Below, piece by piece: positions 54,948 to 64,000 of a stretch of DNA of 64,000 nucleotides. The stretch covers positions 41,310,922 to 41,374,921 of the forward strand of contig NC_054743.1 in assembly GCF_018143015.1 (NCBI RefSeq). The letters run 5' to 3'. How positions within the stretch are numbered: the stretch's first letter is position 1; every line of letters starts with the position of its first letter. The position numbers were made by a program, and so were the translations under genes. Under the pieces are notes generated by a model. It saw only the letters and a list, made by a program, of their open reading frames with translations. It did no database searches and was not told the DNA's origin. Source of the DNA: Lytechinus variegatus. Taxonomy: Eukaryota > Echinodermata > Echinoidea > Temnopleuroida > Toxopneustidae.

Positions 54948-57900
54948 ACAGATCTCCTTTGAATTTGATTCCAAGTACATACTATATGGGTAATATCACT
55001 AAAATTTTCCATCAATAGGACACATATACCTAGTTCTTTGCATGGCCGTTCGTGTACATGTACTTACTGCGTATTGGTGGTGAATATTCAAGGTACAAAC
55101 AATTCAAATAAAAATGACATTTCACATTTTGACAAATTAAATTAAAAAGCATTCAGAATAAAATTTAATAACTTAAACCATACATGTACACTGAGAACAA
55201 ATTTCTTCCTGGACTCAATAACAAACAGTATTTATGACTGGTATTTTCTTTTCTTATCCCCAAAGCTCCAATCTACAGACTTGCTTTACAGATCATGTTA
55301 AATTATATCCATGTGTATCTTATAAAGTACAACAAAATACAACTAATTCTATAGACTATAATTCTGAATACATTTCTTTCATCATAGAATTAATTATACC
55401 AGACATTCACATGGGGTTTCCATGGTGGGACTTTCCATATATTATTATACACAATAGACAGTTGAACTGAATTTTCATACACTCAACGACCATTAGGTTT
55501 TAACCATTGAGTGGTAAAATAACTCTGCCAATACTGACCTAAAAAATAAAACTGCCAATTGATTGCAGAATGCAAAGATAAACTAGATTGCAATAAATAT
55601 TCACTGCAAAAGTATTCCAAACCAATAAATTGTGACTATGATTAAATAAAGGATCCTGAATGTTTTTAACGCAAAGTATGAAGCACTGTGTCTGTGGTTC
55701 TTTGCTTGTAAATCTACTTCCTTAATATTCTTCTTGCCAGAATCCGTAATCAACTACAACCAAATTTCTTAGATAAAGGTTGAGTTTTCGGGGGTTTTTT
55801 TATTTGCGAAAAGGGATACAAAGTGCTTTTGATTCTAAATCTATCAATTTGCAAACTTTGATGTATAATTACCATCTGCACAATGAAGAATAGATAAACT
55901 GCAAAGGTTTGAAGAGCATACTGGCCCATATTAAACTATGGACAACCAAATGAGACACAAACCTTCATTTTATAGATAGATATTTTACAGTTATCAGCCC
56001 ATTTTGGAATTCAATTTAATAGAAGCTGTCAGGGAATCTTTAGTACACTAGTTTTGTACAAACATTAAAAGTTTTTGATATTTTTTTTGTTAAATAATTT
56101 CTAATTCACTTTTGTTCATACATTTCAAATTTTCTACACAATCGAGTTCTTTGATATGGATCTCATGAAAAGCACTATATAAGATAAAATTCTTATTATT
56201 AAAGTATTACAAAGGACAACAGTTAATGTAAGATCATACAGCAAAACAGAGTTTTCATATTTTTGGCGTTCCATGATTTTGGCAAAAAGTTCAACAATAG
56301 AACGTGGGTCTTTCCCAGCCTCCACAACATTTGGCTCCTTTGACCTTCCAATGACCTTGTGACACTTACTTACAGCTCTATCAATGGAATACAGTACCCG
56401 TAGCCTACACGAAGAAACCCTGTAAATAATATATGCATACTGACTGTACTGAGCATGGATTTCGACAACTATTTCTCCATGAGTGGATTTATTCAATTCA
56501 TTTATTATTACTCTACATTGTTACAATATTTAGATGGTTCATTTGTGAGGCAGTTCAATAACTGCACCAGACTACTCGCCAAGTTTTCTCAATTGAAATA
56601 AATACATAAACAAAGCTAGTCATAGTTAATGAAATTAAATACTGAGTATTATTCTAAGTGAAAAGAAGAATATCATATTGTAAAAAGATAAATTAATGTC
56701 TCAATTTGATGATTTTGAACTGTGCAATTCATTGCCAATTTGAAGATTTCAAAAAAAATGTAATGATTGTCCAAAGATGATTACATATGGGAAAATTTGA
56801 ACACTTTACTTGTATCTCACTGGAATACAAAGCTGACCAAAATGAAGTAGAACATGGGTCTGGGTCTCAGATTTCTTTTTTTCAATATCAGCATAGCCAC
56901 AAAATAGGGAATTCGATGAAAGTATCAATACTTTATTCATCAGGTGAAGTTTCGCCCTTAAACTCATAAATCAATGATTCAAATTTCAATTCTTAACAAT
57001 AAATTTCATATCAATTTGCCACTCAATCATAATAATGACAGAAACTGAACTCAATTTAATACAATATTTTTTTACTGAGTAGAATGAGTAATCAAGTCAT
57101 ACCAAGTTAACTAAAATGAATTGCATTTCATTAATTCTCAAATATATGACCTCTTATTTTTATATTATTGTTTCTCATCTCATATTTAGCTTGATACTTA
57201 TCTATGAAATACTATATATAATTGGTTTAACTATGAGGGAATGGGAGGTGAAGATGATTCTAGGTTACATGAGAAAGGGGCTATATTATTCTTACTCACA
57301 ACACAGCTTATCAATTTCATATATCATAAGATCTAATTAACTAAACATCACATTTATTAACAAGCGTTTCCATTTCTTTTCAGGATTTTGAATTAAGACG
57401 AGATGAATTGTGATCAATAACAAAAATTGCATTTAGAGTGACATAGACTCATATCACAAACTTCCTGTGTAGACCTTTCAAATTCCTAACTGGAAGTATG
57501 ATTTTCAGGATTAGCACGGACAACTTCCTTAATACGCAATAGTTATGAAGGGTTTCATGGAAACAAACTGAATATAAAAAGAAATAGGGATAGCCCTCAA
57601 AGAGTATTATCCACATAATAATAGTAACAATTGTAAATGGAAATTGACTTTTTGAAATTCGAGGCATAGTGAAAACTGAAAGCTGCATTCTATAAATGTG
57701 TATTGTTTTGTTCCTATATGGCATAACTAAGCCCTGTATTACAACAAGTTGGGACTGACCCAATCAATCTGAAGTATGAAAAGCCAAAAGTGTCATGATT
57801 CTTTATCTAGAACAATGTGCTCACACTGGTCCTTCATACATAAAAAGGTGCTGATTGGTCTAAATAAATGGTTGTTTGACTGATTTGGAAAACATTTCAA

Positions 57901-58042
57901 GCTATTGCCTCTTAGGGGACCATTTCATTAAAGAGTGTTTTTAAGGGCGACTGGTGACCCTTCCCTGTGGTAAATAGTATTCACCATTAAATGTACACTG
58001 GTGATTATTTGGCATGTAAGAAAGGTTCACCAGTCATTCACC
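54948..58042. other. Intergenic region
   Basis: Long AT-rich stretch without recognisable genes. Near 57915-58030 a possible decayed hairpin is visible (CGACTGGTGACCCTT versus AAGGTTCACCAGTC). Confidence 0.4.
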
Positions 58043-58192
58043 TGGGGCCTGTTTCATAAAGAGTTACAACAGTTGCAACTTTGTCATTATGGCAACTACC
58101 ATGGTAACCTTGATTTTGATCGGCTGCTGAGCCCCGTTGCCATGGTAATTGCCATAACGGCAAAGTTGCAACTCTTTATTAAACGGGCCCCA
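58043..58192. mobile_element. 150-bp palindromic MITE
   Basis: TGGGGCCTGTTTCATAAAG at the left and CTTTATTAAACGGGCCCCA at the right. The arms continue inward through GAGTTACAAC and GTTGCAACTC, and further via CCATGGTAAC and GTTGCCATGG, so almost the whole element folds back. Confidence 0.75.
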
Positions 58193-58789
58193 GAAGTAGT
58201 TTGTACCAGTGCAAAGCCTATAGGAATGACGGAATGAATTCAGTGGTCAACAGGGTAAATAAATACATGACTGCTAGGGAATGGTGTTGGTGGCTTTCCA
58301 TAGTTGCGACTGATAGGATCAAACTAAATTCCTTTGGAAGATGACAACCAGGGTACTGTTCAATAAAGCTTGTGACAGGTTGTCATTTCTCTGAAAGTCA
58401 CCGTAGGATCAGTCAGAGACAAAAAGAGTGTTTCATCAACATCTGTCATCTGACAAATTGCCGGATCCAACAACTTTCCTTGATTCTGATTGGCTGGGGG
58501 GGGGGGCACCGTTACTACTTGAGCAACTGTCGGATGAAACAGGACTTGTAGGATAAAAGTTCCAACAAATCCTTTCACCAAATGCTCTCCTCGGCTTCTC
58601 AGCCAATCAAAATCAAGGATTTCACTGAAATTGTCAGAGCTGAGAAATATAATAAATTACCCTCTGGTTGTGCACAACAGTCATTAACACATTTGTCACA
58701 AAAATGCAATACTTTCTCTAATTTTTTAATGAACATGGATGGATGACTTTCCTTGGATGCTGGAGAGGCAAGGAATGGTTGGATTCTTG

Positions 58790-61700
58790 TCACCTCCTTG
58801 CTTTGTAAGACTCGTGGAGTGCCTTGATGGCATTACAGATCTCTTGACGTTTCCTAGCGACCACCTCCTCAGGGAACCAGTTCTGAAGACCTCTCATTGG
58901 TGAGTGGTAGTTCCTGATTGGCTTCTGCATAAAAAAGGATTGAGATAATATGTTTACATAGGAACTCTGGTGCTGATAACAACAAAAAATAAAATTTTCA
59001 CAGAATTAAACAAAATTTGTGCATAATTATGAAAAAAAAAAATTATATCTCCCAAACGATAATTCCGGAACAGAGTAAAATGTTATTACAGAGTAATGAG
59101 AAAATGGAGATTAAAAAAAAATTGCTCAAAATTCCTGTCTGTTAATCATGTCATCCCACATGTTTCCTGGGTTTGTTTCCTCAGAAGAATGTAGTAAAAA
59201 AATGATTATCATTTCAAGCAATGCCCAAATTATTTGAATTAACCTTTGTTGTCCTAAATAAGCATTCTAGTGTCTGACAAACACTGTAGGATTGCTTTCA
59301 ACCATTTCCTATCATGATTAGATTTTCAGACCATAACAAAAGCTTAAATAGCTTTAAATGCCCAAGTTAACAATTATAAACTTTTGAATTTTCTAACTAC
59401 CGGTACATGGCCCCACATTTTGAATAAATGAATGTAAAGTAATACAGAATAAATTATGCTCTGAAAGTAAGCACATGTACAGCTGAATAATGTGCAGAAT
59501 AAATAATGAATCCATTTGTTGAACTTCAGTCTTGTTTTTCAAGCACAATCATTACAACCAGACACTTCAGAACTTGTTATCGATTGATTGGAACACTTTA
59601 ATATGACAGAATTTAAAATTCAATGGTTTGTTTTCTTTTCACAAAGCTTTTAAAAAGCTTCAAAATTACTTCATTATTTTTTTTTTTATTCTTCAATTTA
59701 CATAAATTCAAATTGGATGAGCTTACTTTGCATACAGTACAAAAGATACATAAACTATAATAGCACCTATTTCAAAACAGAATTCCAATATCATTCAGAT
59801 ATTTCACAATGTATTTGCACATCAAACTGTTGATCTACATTTTTAATGGTAGAAAGAAAGAACACAGGAAGAAGTGGTGAATCAAACAGTGCATTTTTTT
59901 CAGAATAGGCTTTAATGTTCTTTTATCAATGAACACTATTAAATGTAACAAACAACAGGACAAGGAGAAAATAAAGAAGCGTATAAATTGCACAAAAAGG
60001 ATGTCAATGTAAAGACTGACAACATATTCATTCTTACCTCAAAGAAAGTTTCAACATACTGGCAGACATACAATCCACAGTCACTGAAGTTATTCTGTTG
60101 AGGTATCTTTGGATTCATGCCCTTCATGTTGGCAGTAGTAAACTCACATTTTCCTCCTTTCTTTTTCTCCCATTCTATCGTCAAATAGCTGAAATCAAAT
60201 GAAAATTGGGGAAAATATCATCTAGGGGACTTCTTTGCCTGGAATCTGTATAAAAAATTATTTGCTTTGTGATGATTTTATGAACATAGATCCTGTTCAT
60301 ACGGTGATATGAAGAAGCTTAAAGAAAAGTAAATAGTTATGCAAACTTTCTATTCATAGCCTAACTTTTCAATCACAAAGTATTCAACTGCCTGTGAATA
60401 TGTCCCAGCATTCTTTACAACAGCCACAGAATATTTCCAAGAATCTATTTGAATTTATTTCTTGCCATGGTCGATGTTTTCCAACATGGTATTGCTGATA
60501 TCAAAGTGCATGAGATGTCCTTTGGCTGCAGCTGCCCCTCCGTTGACAGCTGGTGCCTGGGTCGGTTGGGTCTATAGAGCATCCAATTCATCAAGCCTTA
60601 TTGGCTTTTACGGATGCACCCTTTCCATTATTTTCAATTATATTTTGTACTTTATTATTTGTATGCTATGTATATTACATTTCCTATTTGTATCGTTTTA
60701 ATCAATTTGATATTTCCATTTTTACTTGTATATGTATTTTAATGGAAATAAATAAATGAATGAATGAAAATAAATTTTGTTTGGAGGCAAAATTTTGAAG
60801 GCAGACTATACATCTTATTCGCTTCATTCTGTCGGATGGAATGTTAACACTTGGCAATACTCTTATTAGACAAGTTTGGCTTATTAGACGAGTTTGGCTT
60901 TCGCACAAACAATTGTGATATTTCCTTTGTTTGTCAACAATAATGTAAACTTGAATTTCAATCATAATCAGGAGGGTGAGAGGGTAGGCAAGAGAATGGC
61001 AATGACTTGCAAGTCAATCTTTTACAGGGGTCCATATCACAAAACTTGTTATTATAACAAATTTACAATAACAGTTAAAAGCTACTGATATCGTTCAATC
61101 TGGTTGCTTGATAGTAAATTTGTTACAAAAATTGCTCATTTAATATTATGACAAGTCTTTGTGAAAAAGGACCCATATTTGCAATTGAAATTTGCAAGTA
61201 ATTGCAAATCATTTATGTGCAACACCCTCCCCTCCCATACATTAGTCTCCCAATGAAAATGATTTCAAATAGGTTCATTCATTAAAGGTAAATTCCAGTT
61301 GTGGTAACGATATCAAAATGAGTTCGTACAGAATCCAATGAAATGACCACTAAAGTGTCTGTTTGTATAAATAAAAAAATATGTGCCAAAGGATTCTGGA
61401 AAAAATTGTGTAATTGCTGAGAAATAAACAAATAAGCACAGGATTTGGGTCAAGCGTCGGGCCGACATTCAGAGCAATAATAATACACTGTCCCACGTGC
61501 GCTTATCTGTGTTGGTGATCTTCAGTGTGAACATTTTTCAGCGTAGATTTCAAGATTTCACAAAGTTCAGTTTATGTAACTGTACCAGATCTACTGACAA
61601 TTAAGCATGGTTTTACAGACTTTCTCATGAAATCAGTGTTTACTGCAACTACTGGTATTTCTCTTTAACTGCTCATGTATACTTACTCTCTCAGTTTAGC

Positions 61701-64000
61701 AATGACATTTCTCCTTGGTGGCCCAGCCAACGAATCAAAGACAAGGATACATGGCCTAAGATAGTAAACAGAAAAACAAAATTGACACTCAATATAAAGC
61801 CATTATTGCTACTGGGGAAAACCAAAAAACATCATATCAACAAGTTCAAAGTCCAGATGCCTATTGCAGAATAAGCCAAGTTTAAAATAAATTGTTTTTC
61901 ACACAAATTGTGCACAAAGTCTTGCATAACTTTTTGAATCGTCCACTTGATCACTGGCATAAGTACTTACTGCCTGAAGTTCTTTTGTTTTCCAACGTGG
62001 TATTGCTGATAATCAAAGTCCAGGAGATGTCCTTTGGCCGCAGCTGCCCCTCCGTTGACAGCTGGCGACTGGGTCGGTTGGGTCTTTGGATCAGGTTTGC
62101 TGGATGATATTGCACTGTCTGACGTAACCTAAAGATAATTGGTTAAGTAATTAATTGATTAATAATTTGACTTAAATCGCACCAAATCCACTCTGTAGAG
62201 TGCTCAAGGCGCTTTTTAGGGAATTGTAAAAAAATTAAGAAAAATTGAAGAGAAACGTTTTAAGGTAATGTTTGAAAGTTTCAGATGTCAAGCACTGTTT
62301 TATGTTTTCAGGGAGGCTATTCCATAACTTAGAGGATGAGTAAAATGATCTTTCCCCTCAGGTTTTGGAAACTTTTGGGGTAACAAGAGAATAGGAAAAG
62401 CAGGAACGTAAGGATCTTGAAGGGGTATAACTTTTGATCAGTGAAATGAGGTACTGGGGAGAAGAGCCATGGACACAGTGGAAAGGGGGAATATACTGGA
62501 CACATGAAGACATGGAATTCAGGGCTCCCATCTTACAAAGAAATGCAATTGATTTGATCAACTTCAGCTATATATATGGATCAGGTTTGCTGGATGATAT
62601 TGCACTGTCTGACGTAACCTACATGTACAGAGAATTGGTTACGAAAAGGGGGAATATATTGGACACATGAAGACATGTAATTTAGGGCCCCCATCTTACA
62701 AAGAATTGCAATTGATTTGATCAACCTCAGCGATATTTGGAAATCCATCATTGTCATAACTTTTCCTACCAGATATTTGCACAATGTGATTTGTAAACAG
62801 AGAGGAAGCACACAGAATTGTCAAGACAATGAAAACAAGTGTCTACAAGAATTATTTGTATACTACATACAGCAATGCAAAATGAGAAGATTAATCATGT
62901 TTGAACCCCAAAATTCCTAGCTTGGCCATCACTTAATATAAAGAACTATATACCATATGAAAGAGGGAAGTATAGCCATTGTTTTGCACCTAGTTGCAAA
63001 TTGTGATCGGTCCCACATGAATAATTATGGCTTATGAAATGCGACAATGCATTTTTTCAGACCTTGATGTGATCATTGAAGCATAGCACGTAATACTTCA
63101 AATCTTTCAGTGTTTATAATGTACAGTGTACAAATAATTCTTGTAGAGACTGAATGATTCGAGCAACCTCAGCTATACGGAAATTCATCATTGTCATAAT
63201 TTTTCCAACCAGAACTTTGCAATATTCTTTCTAAACAAAGAGGAGGCACACTGAATGTCAAGAAAATGATGAATGTATGAGCATATAACATATCTATTAA
63301 AACCTTTTTTTGTAAGGGATTTTAAATGTGGATGCTGCTGGCTTTCCATAGAAGTGGTTGATTGGGTCAATTGCAACTCTTTGTAATACAGGGCCCTGGG
63401 ATATTGCACAGAACTGAAAATTTCATGAAATTTATCATCAAGATTTAGGCCCCTTGCACACAATATGCTTTTATGGAAGAAAATACGAATAGGAATTGTT
63501 ACCTACAGTGTAATGTCTGAAAAGGGGCATTCCAGGGGAGTTCTAGAATAAAGGAGTTCATACGACCCTCTTTATCACATGAATTTGTTATATAAGGAAA
63601 TAACCCAAATGAGAGAATATAATGATTTAGGGAACTTTCACACAAGTGGCCTGAATGAATTAATTCACCATATTTGAGAAAATCAACAAAATTAGAAAAT
63701 GTGGATGATTTATATGTCTTATCCTTCATAAACTTGAATAAACAATAGTGCTTTAAATAAAGTAGTTTTTGAAACTGCAATTTATGAATCAGCTTTATTC
63801 ATCTTGCTGGGAGTAATACAAGCATGGCCTGCTTTCAATGTGACACCCATTTTTGATATCAGTTCATGATTCGAAACTGAGAATAGCTTTCAGATGGACA
63901 GCATCATTAATTACCTTTTCTGAAGCTGTTGTACTGTTTGAAGCTTTAAGTGCTTCTGTACTGTTCCCTAAGGACTTGTTAAGTGGATTGTCTGAAGGGT
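58790..64000 (-). CDS. SENP6/7: SENP6/SENP7-like SUMO protease, 3' exons
   Basis: Five exons on the minus strand: 63915-64000 (cut by the window edge), 61971-62128, 61687-61755, 60038-60188 and 58790-58924, ending at TGA. Junctions are GT-AG and keep frame. Exon 3 encodes [17 protein letters not shown], with the catalytic Asp in FDS. Exon 4 encodes [12 protein letters not shown] and [18 protein letters not shown], with the oxyanion-hole Gln and catalytic Cys in SDCG. Exon 5 gives [18 protein letters not shown]. Order and spacing match the C-terminal half of SENP6/SENP7 ULP domains, which cleave SUMO chains. Exons 1-2 encode a Ser/Thr/Pro-rich, Ala-rich insertion, consistent with the loop that splits the catalytic domain in this subfamily. 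The catalytic His lies in exons beyond 64000. SENP6 and SENP7 cannot be separated from this part. Confidence 0.92.
60475..60582 (-). pseudogene. Broken intronic copy of SENP exon 2
   Basis: About 100 bases match 61985-62090 of the true exon (same GTCCTTTGG...GCAGCTGCCCCTCC and GGGTCGGTTGGGTCT blocks) with about nine changes. A one-base deletion in GATATCAAAG breaks the frame. It lies in the last intron, downstream of the catalytic exon, so it cannot be part of the protein. Immediately after it comes a retroelement-like tail. Confidence 0.8.
60583..60775. repeat. Retroelement-like A/T-rich tail
   Basis: An AT-rich stretch ending GGAAATAAATAAATGAATGAATG, the kind of short tandem tail seen at 3' ends of CR1/L2-like elements. 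It abuts the duplicated exon piece. Confidence 0.45.
61028..61174. mobile_element. MITE with GGGTCC ends (copy 2), intronic
   Basis: GGGTCCATATCACAAAACTTG at the left and GTCTTTGTGAAAAAGGACCC at the right. Same end structure as 51754-51905. Located in a SENP intron. Confidence 0.7.
61282..61668. mobile_element. TTAA-flanked MITE in a SENP intron
   Basis: TTAA (61282-61285) precedes AGGTAAATTCCAGTTGTGGT. The reverse complement of the right end is AGAGAAATACCAGTAGTTGC, followed outward by TTAA (61665-61668). TTAA duplication is a hallmark of piggyBac and Kolobok elements. A partial relative starts near 26008, downstream of receptor D. Confidence 0.75.
62150..62483. other. Intronic sequence with a dispersed-repeat motif
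   Basis: Contains AGAGTGCTCAAGGCGCTTT near 62196, a sequence style common in dispersed invertebrate retroelements, followed by AT-rich DNA. Assignment to a family is not possible from this alone. Confidence 0.35.
62484..62740. repeat. Intronic duplication enclosing a second partial copy of SENP exon 2
   Basis: GGGGGAATATACTGGACACATGAAGACATG and the following CCCATCTTACAAAGAA segment occur at about 62486-62572 and again at about 62650-62730. Between them, 62580-62622 repeats 62092-62128 plus flank of the true exon (TCAGGTTTGCTGGATGATATTG). A more distant copy of the 62731-62840 part is found at about 63160-63270. Confidence 0.75.

Overview
This is a eukaryotic window. It has long AT-rich intergenic stretches, GT-AG introns in one gene, polyadenylation signals, many short non-autonomous DNA transposons, non-LTR retrotransposon remnants and large microsatellites. 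Gene content (TTLL2-like and SENP6/7-like proteins, a GT92 glycosyltransferase and a tandem family of Ig-like receptors) together with the repeat style suggests a marine invertebrate deuterostome, most likely an echinoderm such as a sea urchin. The organism is an inference; nothing in the sequence proves the species.

Layout. Positions 1-810: foldback element and tandem repeats. 826-1479: a short inverted-repeat element abutting a broken receptor tail. 1568-6057: a MITE-like element and a decayed CR1/L2-like retrotransposon on the minus strand. 6883-30202: a same-strand (+) array of paralogous single-pass membrane proteins. Two are full length and adjacent (6883-9129, 10211-12328), one is disrupted (19638-21906), one is full length (23919-25976) and one nearly lacks a cytoplasmic tail (28856-30202). 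The array is broken up by a 1.77-kb hAT-like element carrying a GGCGCC minisatellite, by other MITEs and by a 0.93-kb GAT-type triplet array. 30203-36450: mostly non-coding. 36451-37887: a GT92 glycosyltransferase. 38-43 kb: MITEs, a (TTGA)n array, a perfect hairpin and a GC-rich block that may be the first exon of the next gene. 44650-46902: a TTLL2-like polyglutamylase in one coding exon. 46.9-58.8 kb: a gene desert with MITEs. 58790-64000 (-): the last five visible exons of a SENP6/7-like SUMO protease whose introns contain broken copies of one exon.

The most interesting content is the receptor array. Each full-length member has a signal peptide, an ectodomain of about 380 residues that reads as three divergent Ig-like units rich in N-glycosylation sequons, one membrane helix and a cytoplasmic tail of 270-320 residues. 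The tails carry ordered tyrosine motifs: YCS[VL][DN], LYAKPD or LYSKPD followed by basic residues, YD[DH]P, and a C-terminal LY[MIV]N. These resemble substrates of cytoplasmic tyrosine kinases and ligands of SH2 adaptors (YxxP for CRK, YxN for GRB2). Amplified tail motifs in one copy, a nearly tailless copy, a nonsense and frameshifted copy and a tail-only fragment show birth-and-death evolution. I propose a lineage-specific Ig-like signalling receptor family, possibly immune or allorecognition receptors; the function is inference. The GT92, TTLL2 and SENP genes appear to be unrelated neighbours.
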